Shown: positions 1-6,347 of the stretch, piece by piece | How the letters are laid out: every line of letters starts with the position of its first letter | How positions within the stretch are numbered: the stretch's first letter is position 1 | Assembly: GCA_902491535.1 (NCBI GenBank) | Contig: CABUHS010000056.1 | Span: 1-8,449, forward strand | DNA from: an uncultured Eubacteriales bacterium | Lineage (GTDB): Bacteria; Bacillota; Clostridia; Oscillospirales; CAG-272 | DNA length: 8,449 nucleotides | Direction of reading: 5' to 3' | Notes under the pieces: generated by a model | Databases searched by the model: none | Told to the model about the DNA's origin: nothing | Seen by the model: the letters and a program-made list of their open reading frames with translations, nothing else | Position numbers and translations under genes: made by a program

Positions 1-199
1 ACTCAGCTCTTGTCTCGGACAAATCAATATTTTCGCTTACACCTGCAGTATCAAAACGGTCTACAATCTCTCCGTTTTCTTTGTATTTGAGTTCAGATAT
101 ATTTTCTGAACACGAACATGAGAATATAACAGTTAAAACAACCAGAAGGCATGCGGCCGCTCTTTTTATTCCTTTAAATGAGATTTTCTTTTCCGTCAT
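1..199 (-). CDS. Lipoprotein-like secreted protein, N-terminal part (cut by left edge)
   Basis: Only the first 66 codons lie in the window, and the rest lies beyond position 1. The protein opens MTEKKISFKGIKRAAACLL, a positively charged n-region (K4, K5, K10, R13). A hydrophobic stretch follows (about residues 14-26), then Ser-Cys-Ser-Cys-Ser. This looks like a signal peptide ending in a lipobox-like IFSC, so lipid attachment to the outer face of the membrane is inferred; Phe at -2 makes the lipobox imperfect. The part after the cysteines is polar and acidic and matches no domain I recognise. The start codon overlaps the stop of the cysteine-rich gene upstream in an ATGA arrangement, which indicates translational coupling and a shared transcript. 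It could equally be a plain secreted or membrane-anchored protein. The function is unknown, and the missing C-terminal part would be needed for any family call. Confidence 0.7.
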   Translation of the reverse strand, partial: MTEKKISFKGIKRAAACLLVVLTVIFSCSCSENISELKYKENGEIVDRFDTAGVSENIDLSETRAE

Positions 200-666
200 A
201 AGGGCATATTGTCCGATACTTTCGCAGATGCTATCGGCTTAGTTTCCTTTTCTGAATCAGCGGAACCGGTGTTTACGGTATCCGTTTTTTCGTTATGTAT
301 ATCCTTGCTTTCGTCATTATCGGAAATCGGATTGACAGGGATATCATCGATATCATCAACGTCAAGGGAGGGGAAGAATTCAGAACCTCCTGTCAGAGAC
401 GGAGATTGCAGCGGAATATGTTTGAGCGGATCATATGCAAATTTTTTGCATGAATAATTGCAGCCTACAACGCCTTTGCTGTCGCAAAGCATAGTATCGG
501 AATCGAACAGGCTGTGAGCGCTTACGCAAAAGCGGCATATTTCCGGGAGATCGCGATCGTTTTTTTTCTTTTTTTTCGACAGACGGTATTTGGGTTTGAA
601 AATTATAAATTTGTTGTCTGAATCAGCAGTTTTATATTTGTTTTCTTTTCTTTTACGGAATGCCAT
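196..666 (-). CDS. Small basic, cysteine-rich protein with CxxC and YDPLK motif (hypothetical)
   Basis: A 156-residue protein of unknown function. The start at MAFRK is chosen because GGAGG lies 10 nt before this ATG. A longer frame begins 18 codons upstream (position 720) but has no comparable SD and would place that SD inside the gene. Residues 1-40 are strongly basic and include a KKKKK run at 31-35. Residues 44-73 carry five cysteines spaced CX2C-X13-C-X7-C-X3-C (C44, C47, C61, C69, C73), followed by FAYDPLKHIP at 77-86. From memory, this arrangement resembles short uncharacterised clostridial proteins with a cysteine cluster ending in a YDPLKR.P-like motif; metal binding is an inference. 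The C-terminal half, from about residue 100, is acidic, rich in Asp/Glu/Ser and probably disordered. There is no signal peptide, so it is likely cytosolic. It is coupled by ATGA overlap to the lipoprotein gene downstream and has its own promoter candidate upstream. Confidence 0.75.
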   Translation of the reverse strand: MAFRKRKENKYKTADSDNKFIIFKPKYRLSKKKKKNDRDLPEICRFCVSAHSLFDSDTMLCDSKGVVGCNYSCKKFAYDPLKHIPLQSPSLTGGSEFFPSLDVDDIDDIPVNPISDNDESKDIHNEKTDTVNTGSADSEKETKPIASAKVSDNMPL

Positions 667-725
667 AGAGTTTTTACCTCCGTTATTTTTGGTTTTCGAA
701 TCAAATAAACACTTAACCAAAATAT

Positions 726-754
726 ATTATACAACATATCTCGTCTTTTTTCCA
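726..754 (-). promoter_or_regulatory. Sigma-A-like promoter for the cysteine-rich gene and lipoprotein gene
   Basis: Read on the minus strand, TGGAAA (754-749) is followed by a 17-nt spacer and a perfect TATAAT (731-726). This falls in the 112-bp gap between the ylbJ stop and the start of the cysteine-rich gene. Transcription would begin near 719 and give a leader of about 50 nt before the ATG at 666, containing the GGAGG site. The -10 is perfect and the -35 matches TTGACA at four of six positions. The gap is AT-rich overall, so a chance match cannot be excluded. The call implies that the pair is expressed independently of ylbJ. Confidence 0.55.
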
Positions 755-778
755 TAGATTTTTATTATTTTTTTACTT

Positions 779-1819
779 TTATATTATACCTGTTATTTTC
801 ATCAGGATAAATGTAATGGCAGGACATATGAAAGACTGCAATATTTTTCCTGAAATATAATATTTCATTCGTATCCCGCAACCTTCTGTTACTGCCGAAG
901 TCTGAAAAAGTACAGAAAATCCCGACCATCCTACAGCAAATGCGGAGATCAGTGCCGCACTTACGGTTCCGGTTTCCGAAGCACAGCGGATTCCTGCAGT
1001 TATTTCCGCGGCGGATACGATGACCGCCTGTACCGTAAGCGGTATATTTCCTGCTTGAGATAAAAATAACCGTAGAAATTCTGATATGACCGCAAAAAAT
1101 ACAATAAATGCACATATTGTCAGCATCGAAATTGCCGCAGATGAAACCGAACGTACAAAGGCGCTTGCGTAAGATATATCCGGTGTTACGGAGTTTTCGC
1201 AGCGGCTCTCCCTTACAGTATCCTTTTTTCTCATTAAAACACCGCATATTATGGCTGAAATTATTTCTGCAATATACAGTATAATTCCTATGCGCTTATC
1301 TCCGAGGAGTCCTGCACCTATCCCCCCTATTAAAAAAGCAGGGCCGGTGTTACTGCAAAAAGCGAGTGCGCGGGAGGCGCTGTCACTGTCGCATTTTTTA
1401 TTTCGTACAAGTTCTGCGGCTATCATTGCTCCGGCGGGATATCCTGAAATCAGTCCGACGATAAAAGCTGAGGCAAGCTCTCCGCTGATTCCGAACATTG
1501 CTCCGAAAGGTTTCCGAAGAAATTTTCCGATTGCATCTGCTGCGCCTGATGCCGTTATATACGATGACAGAACAAGAAACGGAAACAGGGACGGTATTAC
1601 TGTAGATATGCATACTCCGAGTGCGGAAGAAACGGCTCCGGCAGCAGTGTTTGACATTAAAATAAGCATAGGCGCGGCTAAGAGCGGAAAAAACGGTATG
1701 ATATGCAGAAATAACTGTAACAGTGCTTTTGCTTTCTTTCTTATGATTCCTTTACCGGCGGAATTACGAATAATATTTGTGTTATTTATTTTGATCACCC
1801 CGCATAAACTGTATTGCAT
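779..1819 (-). CDS. ylbJ: Sporulation integral membrane protein, YlbJ/SpoVV family
   Basis: A polytopic membrane protein of up to 346 residues. Family hallmarks (numbered from 1819) are a first hydrophobic segment near 32-54, VIPSLFPFLVLSSY at 74-87, SGYPAGA at 125-131, FCSNTGPAFLIGGIG at 154-168, a second pair of helices near 229-250, and GWSGFSVLFQ at 297-306. These match YlbJ, renamed SpoVV in Bacillus subtilis, a GATE/nucleoside-recognition-type protein. There it moves dipicolinic acid from the mother cell into the forespore and is made under SigE. The same role is inferred here from family membership. The protein is somewhat shorter than the roughly 400 residues usual for the family. The start is uncertain. 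ATG 1819 lacks an SD, whereas a strong SD (GGGGTGATC, 1801-1793) lies inside the frame with no ATG/GTG/TTG at the right distance; the next in-frame ATG (residue 51) would remove the first helix. It diverges from yqfC. Confidence 0.85.
   Translation of the reverse strand: MQYSLCGVIKINNTNIIRNSAGKGIIRKKAKALLQLFLHIIPFFPLLAAPMLILMSNTAAGAVSSALGVCISTVIPSLFPFLVLSSYITASGAADAIGKFLRKPFGAMFGISGELASAFIVGLISGYPAGAMIAAELVRNKKCDSDSASRALAFCSNTGPAFLIGGIGAGLLGDKRIGIILYIAEIISAIICGVLMRKKDTVRESRCENSVTPDISYASAFVRSVSSAAISMLTICAFIVFFAVISEFLRLFLSQAGNIPLTVQAVIVSAAEITAGIRCASETGTVSAALISAFAVGWSGFSVLFQTSAVTEGCGIRMKYYISGKILQSFICPAITFILMKITGII
1793..1801 (-). promoter_or_regulatory. Strong internal SD-like site that questions the ylbJ start
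   Basis: On the minus strand, GGGGTGATC differs from the anti-SD complement GAGGTGATC at one base. It lies 18 nt inside the longest ylbJ frame. The codon at normal SD distance (1789-1787, eight nt after the G-run) is ATA, in frame. No ATG, GTG or TTG occurs at a usable distance. Either ATG 1819 is used despite lacking an SD, or a rare AUA/AUU-type start is used, or there is a sequence difference here. Confidence 0.4.
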
Positions 1820-1843
1820 ACACAGTATATTTTCAGAAATGAC
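1813..1843 (-). promoter_or_regulatory. Possible SigE-type promoter for ylbJ (weak)
   Basis: On the minus strand, GTCATTTC (1843-1836) and TATGCAAT (1820-1813) are separated by 15 nt. They resemble the SigE -35 (GTCATATT-like) and -10 (CATACAAT-like) elements, with about two mismatches each. The site lies where a SigE promoter would be expected if this gene is regulated like B. subtilis ylbJ. Its predicted start, near 1806, would fall downstream of ATG 1819, which would favour the internal SD at 1801-1793. This is pattern matching on a short AT-rich stretch. Confidence 0.28.
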
Positions 1844-1897
1844 AGAAGATTACATAACAGATGAAAAAACTGTTTCGAAAGGCGTTGGTGGCTTAAT

Positions 1898-2254
1898 ATG
1901 AATAAAAGAAGATCTTCCGTCGGATCAACGGAACGGTCCGGCAATGCAAATAAATGTACTCCGGAATGCAAACAGTCGTTTTTGCGTAAACTGCTTATTT
2001 CTTCGGAGCTTCCTCCGGGAGCAGATCCCTTTTCATCGGAGACTGTAATAACCCTCAGCGATAATATGTCTTTGACTGTAAGCGCATGTAAGAAGATAAT
2101 ACTGTACAGAGATGATATCATTCGTATGCGTGTCGGGCGGTATATCATGGAATTGCGCGGGCAGGGAATGACACTGAGAAACCGGTTTGACCGCAGTCTT
2201 GAACTTACCGGAATTATAGAATCGGTGCAATTTGTAAGCTGCAAAAAAACGTAA
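1898..2254 (+). CDS. yqfC: Sporulation protein YqfC (YabP/YqfC family)
   Basis: A 118-residue soluble protein. Residues about 48-113 form the YabP/YqfC domain: ETVITLSDN, a CKKIILY strand (64-70), IIRMRVGRYIMELRGQGM (74-91) and a C-terminal LELTGIIESVQF (101-112). The family takes part in spore formation; in B. subtilis yqfC is part of the SigE regulon and lies next to yqfD. A molecular activity has not been clearly established. The roughly 47-residue N-terminal part is polar, holds a Cys-X3-Cys (C20, C24), and is longer than in the 93-residue Bacillus protein. The start at 1898 is supported by GGTGG six nt upstream. The next gene, yqfD, begins 53 nt after the stop, so the two are probably co-transcribed. 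Divergence from the SpoVV-like gene strengthens the sporulation assignment. Confidence 0.88.
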   Translation: MNKRRSSVGSTERSGNANKCTPECKQSFLRKLLISSELPPGADPFSSETVITLSDNMSLTVSACKKIILYRDDIIRMRVGRYIMELRGQGMTLRNRFDRSLELTGIIESVQFVSCKKT

Positions 2255-2307
2255 TAAAAGTTCTGCAAGGTTTGCCGCGTTAATAAGATGAAAGGAAAAC
2301 GAAGCGA

Positions 2308-3525
2308 ATGTTGGTATTGAAAATTTTAAAATTTTTCGCAGGAAGCGATACGGTAGTTATCGAGCCTTCGTGTGATTCCGAAGGAGAGAACGCGCTCGAT
2401 ATTTTGAGAGAGAACGGAATCGTTTTTAACAGTTTACACAGAGACAGCGAAGGCAGAATATGTTTTGAAATATCTCATAGAAATAATTCGGAAACGGCTT
2501 CGCTTCTTGACAAAAACGGAATAAGAGTATATAGTATATACATGCACGGTTTTCCCTCGTTTCTGCGCAGATATAAGCGCAGACCCGGAATTGCGGTGGG
2601 ACTTGCGGTATTTATGCTTGTAATATGGTTTTCGACTAAGATCATATGGAACATAGAGGTTGTCGGAGGCACGGAAGCAGATGAAGAGACCGTTACCGAA
2701 CGGCTTTCCGGTCTCGGGTGTTCGGTAGGTTCATTTATACCCGGAATAGATTTTTACGGTCTGTGTACCGAATATCTTTCGAAATACAGCGATACGGCGT
2801 GGATCAGTGTTAACATAATCGGAAATACGGCAGAAGTCAGATTTCTGGAGAGCCGTGAAAAAAATATACAGATCGACAGTTCAAAGCCGGCTAATATAGT
2901 AGCGTCGACAGACGGACTTATAGAATATGTAAACACATTTTCAGGCGCTTCTGTTGTGTCTGACGGCGATACAGTTGTTAAAGGACAGCTTCTTATCAGC
3001 GGAGTTGTGGAGAATAAAAATGATTTAAGCAACAGATATGTGCGCGCAGACGGATGTGTTATGGCTAAGACATATCACGAAATTTCTGTCGATATACCGA
3101 TGACATACGAAAAACGTATTTATGACGGATCTCCGCTGAAAAAAACTGCTTTGAGTATTTTCGGCGCGGAGGTACCGCTCGGCGGTGGGGATATTGATGT
3201 GTCTGCAGCGGTTGAATCCGAATCGGTAAAAGACAGGCTCTGTATTTTCGGGGATATAGTTCTTCCCGTTACTAAATATACCACGTTTTACTATCCTTAT
3301 CATACGGAGAGCGCACAGCGGACAAAAGAGGAAGCTGATATGCTTGCTCAGGCTGAGATGGCGGCAAGGATAACCGAACAGCTCGGAGGTGCGGATATCA
3401 TCTCGCGTGAAACCGAAGTAACTGTTTCGCCGTCCGATTCCGGTATAGATATTTATACTATGACGTGCCGTATAAGATGTATTGAAAATATAGCCGAACC
3501 GGTTCCGCTGACGGTGAATGAGTAA
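2308..3525 (+). CDS. yqfD: Sporulation protein YqfD
   Basis: A 405-residue protein close to the roughly 400 residues typical of YqfD. The N-terminal 90 residues are cytosolic, with small alpha/beta units. A basic stretch RRYKRRP (87-93) precedes a single membrane helix at about 94-113, and KIIWNIEVVGG (111-121) begins the extracytoplasmic part. That start is typical of YqfD and resembles a POTRA/FtsQ-like fold. The remaining 280 residues are soluble and include a region rich in Val/Asp/Gly (about 190-240) with a GDTVVKGQLLISGVV segment that looks like a lipoyl/biotinyl-type beta hairpin. YqfD is required for efficient sporulation in Bacillus (SigE regulon) and is annotated as a stage IV sporulation protein, but its mechanism is unclear. 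AAAGGA lies 11 nt before the ATG. The gene follows yqfC and precedes phoH in the conserved order. Confidence 0.9.
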   Translation: MLVLKILKFFAGSDTVVIEPSCDSEGENALDILRENGIVFNSLHRDSEGRICFEISHRNNSETASLLDKNGIRVYSIYMHGFPSFLRRYKRRPGIAVGLAVFMLVIWFSTKIIWNIEVVGGTEADEETVTERLSGLGCSVGSFIPGIDFYGLCTEYLSKYSDTAWISVNIIGNTAEVRFLESREKNIQIDSSKPANIVASTDGLIEYVNTFSGASVVSDGDTVVKGQLLISGVVENKNDLSNRYVRADGCVMAKTYHEISVDIPMTYEKRIYDGSPLKKTALSIFGAEVPLGGGDIDVSAAVESESVKDRLCIFGDIVLPVTKYTTFYYPYHTESAQRTKEEADMLAQAEMAARITEQLGGADIISRETEVTVSPSDSGIDIYTMTCRIRCIENIAEPVPLTVNE

Positions 3526-3572
3526 AGGCATTATCGCCGCGTCAAATGAATACGATGTGTTTTATTTGCGGA

Positions 3573-3588
3573 TGATATATAGTATAAA
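3573..3588 (+). promoter_or_regulatory. Possible extended -10 promoter ahead of phoH (weak)
   Basis: TG-A-TATATA (3573-3581) fits an extended -10 element, and an overlapping TATAAA occurs at 3583-3588. I find no convincing -35 hexamer 16-18 nt upstream. The 92-bp gap between yqfD and phoH is longer than needed for simple coupling, so a separate phoH promoter is plausible but weakly supported. Confidence 0.22.
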
Positions 3589-3617
3589 AGAAGATTGTCC
3601 GAAAGGAATTTATTCAA

Positions 3618-4592
3618 ATGACAGAACGCATAAAAAGAACGGTATTAACAAAAAGTGCGGAACAGACCGGAGCAATATTCGGTGCGCTTGACATAAATAT
3701 TCATGAGATCGAAAATGCCTTTGGCGTACGGATAATCAGCGTCGGTTCTGACAGCGGTTCCGGCGATGCAGTGAGTATTGAAGGCACTGACAGTATGGCA
3801 GTTGACGGAGCGGCAGCTGTAATTGAATATCTCCGTACAAGGGTTATTTCCGGTGATGATATAACCGATCAGATACTGCATTACGCTATTGACGCAGTTG
3901 CGCAGGGGCGTGCCGACGAGCTTGAAAGCGTAGGCGGCGAATGTATATGCGTTACAACGCGCGGAAAGCCTGTTCGCGCCAAAACAGCGGGTCAGCGCAG
4001 ATATGTTGACGCAATAAATGAAAACACCGTTATTTTCGGAGTCGGACCTGCGGGAACAGGAAAAACTTATCTGGCGGTAGCTCTCGCAGTTGATGCACTG
4101 CGTAAAAAAAGCGTCAGCAAAATAATACTGACGCGTCCTGCCGTAGAGGCGGGCGAAAGACTCGGTTACCTGCCCGGCGATCTGCAGAGCAAAATAGATC
4201 CTTATCTCAGACCGCTTTACGATGCGCTGTATGATATGCTCGGCGCTGAAACATGCATGAAGTATATTGAGCGCGGAACGATCGAGATAGCTCCTCTCGC
4301 ATATATGCGAGGACGAACTCTCAGCGATTCTTTTATAATACTTGATGAAGCGCAGAATACAACAAGAGAACAGATGAAGATGTTTCTGACAAGACTCGGG
4401 TTTAATTCTAAGATCATAGTTACAGGTGATATAACCCAGACCGATCTTCCGGAGGGAAAACAGTCGGGACTTGCGGAGGCACTACGTATTCTTCGTGATA
4501 TAGACGGTATACGGCTGCATTATTTTACCGAAAAGGATGTTGTCCGCCATAGGTTGGTACAGAAGATTATTGCAGCATACGAGAAAAGGTAA
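3618..4592 (+). CDS. phoH: PhoH family ATPase
   Basis: A 324-residue cytosolic P-loop ATPase of the PhoH family. Residues about 20-75 form a small KH-like N-terminal region (INIHEIENAFGVRI onward). After a linker, the PhoH core begins with the Walker A motif GPAGTGKT at 143-150. It continues with ILTRPAVEAGERLGYLPGDL, the Walker B motif FIILDEAQN at 239-247, and the sensor-like VTGDITQTDLP segment, all complete. PhoH proteins bind and hydrolyse ATP and are linked to RNA metabolism, being frequent genomic partners of YbeY. The phosphate-starvation name comes from the E. coli homologue and need not describe its regulation here. GAAAGGAA lies about 10 nt upstream of the ATG. The gene follows yqfD as in Bacillus. 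The next gene is ybeY, not pgpH, after a 111-bp gap holding a promoter candidate. Confidence 0.95.
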   Translation: MTERIKRTVLTKSAEQTGAIFGALDINIHEIENAFGVRIISVGSDSGSGDAVSIEGTDSMAVDGAAAVIEYLRTRVISGDDITDQILHYAIDAVAQGRADELESVGGECICVTTRGKPVRAKTAGQRRYVDAINENTVIFGVGPAGTGKTYLAVALAVDALRKKSVSKIILTRPAVEAGERLGYLPGDLQSKIDPYLRPLYDALYDMLGAETCMKYIERGTIEIAPLAYMRGRTLSDSFIILDEAQNTTREQMKMFLTRLGFNSKIIVTGDITQTDLPEGKQSGLAEALRILRDIDGIRLHYFTEKDVVRHRLVQKIIAAYEKR

Positions 4593-4623
4593 AAAATATA
4601 ATTTAAAATAATAAAAAAATGCA

Positions 4624-4652
4624 TTGAAAAAAATGTCGGAATAGTATATAAT
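4624..4652 (+). promoter_or_regulatory. Sigma-A promoter for the ybeY-prfA-sua5 run
   Basis: TTGAAA (4624-4629) and a perfect TATAAT (4647-4652) are separated by exactly 17 nt, in the AT-rich gap after phoH. Transcription would start near 4659 and leave a 5' leader of about 45 nt before ybeY. This is the best promoter match in the window. It suggests that the translation genes are expressed constitutively and apart from the sporulation-linked genes upstream. Confidence 0.68.
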
Positions 4653-4703
4653 ATAAAAAGTGTATCTGCAACAAATTTATAAAAGATCGAGGGACGTACA
4701 TAA

Positions 4704-5234
4704 ATGTTTGAATATGTGAAAAAAACTCTGGCTCCGCTTGGATTCGGATATAAAATAAATGTGATAAATAAACAGGGAAGGCATATTATCGACTTTCAGA
4801 CACGTCTCCTTATCCGCCGTGCGGTTAGCGCTGCGCTCGATTATGAATGTATGCCGCACGGTGAATTTCAGCCTGAAGTATCGGTGTCGGTAGTTAACGA
4901 CCGTCAGATACATATGATGAATATTAAATACCGCGGAATCGACAGTTCGACAGATGTTTTATCGTTTCCGCTTCTTGAAGACGGTATTCCGACACCTGAT
5001 GATGTTGATATCAGGACGGGACGTATACCGCTCGGAGACATTGTCATTTCAATAGACCATGCATACAGGCAGGCTATTGAATACGGACATTCGGTACGCC
5101 GCGAAATAGCTTTTTTATGTGTTCATTCTGTTCTTCATCTGCTCGGATATGATCATGTTACAAGTGAGGACGACGAACGGATAATGTTCGGACGGCAGGA
5201 AGCTATTCTTGAATCTATGGGAATCGGACGCTGA
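4704..5234 (+). CDS. ybeY: rRNA maturation endoribonuclease YbeY
   Basis: A 176-residue metalloprotein of the YbeY/UPF0054 family, which takes part in 16S rRNA 3'-end maturation and ribosome quality control. The zinc-binding signature HSVLHLLGYDH is at 141-151, with ligands H141, H145 and H151. The other family block, MNIKYRGIDSSTDVLSFP at 72-89, includes the conserved arginine (R77), and GDIVIS is at 111-116. Many homologues begin near the KINVIN segment (residues 17-22), so this start adds about 16 residues. It is kept because GAGGGA (4689-4694) sits nine nt before this ATG. Co-occurrence with phoH is common in bacteria and both act in RNA/ribosome metabolism. The pgpH gene that separates them in Bacillus is missing here. 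The stop is 35 nt before prfA, and the two genes are probably co-transcribed. Confidence 0.95.
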   Translation: MFEYVKKTLAPLGFGYKINVINKQGRHIIDFQTRLLIRRAVSAALDYECMPHGEFQPEVSVSVVNDRQIHMMNIKYRGIDSSTDVLSFPLLEDGIPTPDDVDIRTGRIPLGDIVISIDHAYRQAIEYGHSVRREIAFLCVHSVLHLLGYDHVTSEDDERIMFGRQEAILESMGIGR

Positions 5235-5269
5235 AAAAATAAAATCAACCGAAAGGTGAAACAGACAGT

Positions 5270-6346
5270 ATGTTGGAAAAGCTTCATGGTGCAGAAGCGA
5301 GATACGCAGAAATAGAGGAGAAGCTCGGAAATCCGGATGTTATTTCTGATATTGCAGTATATTCGGGACTTATGAAAGAATATAAGCAGCTTACTCCTAT
5401 AATTGAAAAATACCGTGAGTACAAAGCGGCGCGGCTCAGTATAGACGAGGCACTTGAACTTCTCGGAGAGGATAACGATCCGGAGATGAGGGCGCTTGCA
5501 GATGAGGAACTGCGCACGGGAAAAGAAGCGGTTGCCCGTCTCGAAGAAGAACTTAAAATATTACTGCTTCCGCATGACGAGAATGACAGTAAGAACGTTA
5601 TTGTTGAGATAAGAGGCGGTGCAGGCGGTGAAGAAGCGGCGTTGTTTGCCGGCGTTCTTTACCGGATGTATACCATGTATGCGGATTCGATGCGGTGGAA
5701 ACATGAGATAATAGATGCAAACGAGACCGAACTCGGAGGCTTCAAGGAAGTTTCGTTTATTATCGAGGGAGAGGGCGCATATTCAAGGCTTAAATTTGAA
5801 AGCGGTGTACACCGTGTTCAGAGAGTTCCGGAGACAGAGTCGTCAGGAAGAATACATACGTCAACCGTAACTGTAGCGGTTCTTCCTGAAGCGGAAGAAG
5901 TTGAGGTCGAAATAAATCAGAATGATCTTAAAATAGAGACGATCAAGAGCAGCGGCGCCGGCGGTCAGCATGTCAACAAAACAGAGTCCGCTATACGTAT
6001 TGTGCATATACCTACGGGTATTGTTATAGAGTGTCAGGATGAGCGGAGCCAATTTAAAAACCGTGATAAGGCAATGAAGCTTCTGCGTACAAAGCTTTAC
6101 GATATGAAGCAGACCGAACAGAATGAAAAAATTGCTTCTGAGAGAAAAAGTCAGGTCGGGACAGGCAACAGGTGTGAGCGGATACGTACCTATAATTACC
6201 CGCAGAGACGTGTTACCGATCACCGTATCGGACTTACGCTTTACAGTATAGAAAATTTTCTGAACGGTGACATTCAGGAAATGATCGATGCGCTTATAAC
6301 CGCCGATGTGGCTGAGAAGCTTCGCTCAAGCGAAACTGCGGTTTGA
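5270..6346 (+). CDS. prfA: Peptide chain release factor 1 (RF1)
   Basis: A 358-residue class I release factor, nearly the same length as E. coli RF1 (360). It recognises UAA and UAG in the ribosomal A site and triggers hydrolysis of peptidyl-tRNA. RF1 rather than RF2 is indicated by the PxT tripeptide, here PET at 187-189 in RVPETESSGRIHTS; RF2 would carry SPF. The catalytic GGQ is at 231-233 in SSGAGGQHVNKTESAIR. The N-terminal helical domain (about 1-90) and the EIRGGAGGEEAALFA block (about 111-125) are intact. AAAGGTGA ends about 10 nt before the ATG. The stop is one nt ahead of an in-frame ATG of the sua5 gene. The methyltransferase gene prmC, which modifies the GGQ glutamine and often follows prfA, is not here. 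Confidence 0.98.
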   Translation: MLEKLHGAEARYAEIEEKLGNPDVISDIAVYSGLMKEYKQLTPIIEKYREYKAARLSIDEALELLGEDNDPEMRALADEELRTGKEAVARLEEELKILLLPHDENDSKNVIVEIRGGAGGEEAALFAGVLYRMYTMYADSMRWKHEIIDANETELGGFKEVSFIIEGEGAYSRLKFESGVHRVQRVPETESSGRIHTSTVTVAVLPEAEEVEVEINQNDLKIETIKSSGAGGQHVNKTESAIRIVHIPTGIVIECQDERSQFKNRDKAMKLLRTKLYDMKQTEQNEKIASERKSQVGTGNRCERIRTYNYPQRRVTDHRIGLTLYSIENFLNGDIQEMIDALITADVAEKLRSSETAV

Positions 6347-6347
6347 T

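Noticed and set aside
667..720. Longer form of the cysteine-rich protein starting at 720
   Set aside because: The GGAGG site is properly placed for the ATG at 666 and would lie inside the longer form. The promoter candidate would also start transcription almost at 720.
765..1247. A 160-codon minus-strand frame overlapping ylbJ in another phase
   Set aside because: The ylbJ frame carries the membrane helices and family motifs across the same bases. This frame has an erratic Cys/Arg-rich composition.
1820..1897. A SigE or sigma-A promoter for yqfC on the plus strand
   Set aside because: CATAACAG at 1853-1860 looks like a SigE -10, but no -35 element is found at proper spacing. The evidence is too weak to list.
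1251..1901. A 216-codon plus-strand frame
   Set aside because: It is antisense to ylbJ and shows the Pro/Ala/Ser-rich composition expected of a shadow of a hydrophobic gene.
1795..2268. A 157-codon minus-strand frame across yqfC
   Set aside because: It is antisense to a recognised YqfC domain, and it would also overlap the divergent control region.
3025..3531. A 168-codon minus-strand frame
   Set aside because: It is antisense to the C-terminal half of yqfD and shows no motifs or ribosome-binding site that I can support.
6306..6347. Upstream start of sua5 at 6306, inside prfA
   Set aside because: There is no SD, the overlap with the conserved 3' end of prfA is long, and the added residues lie well outside the Sua5 core.
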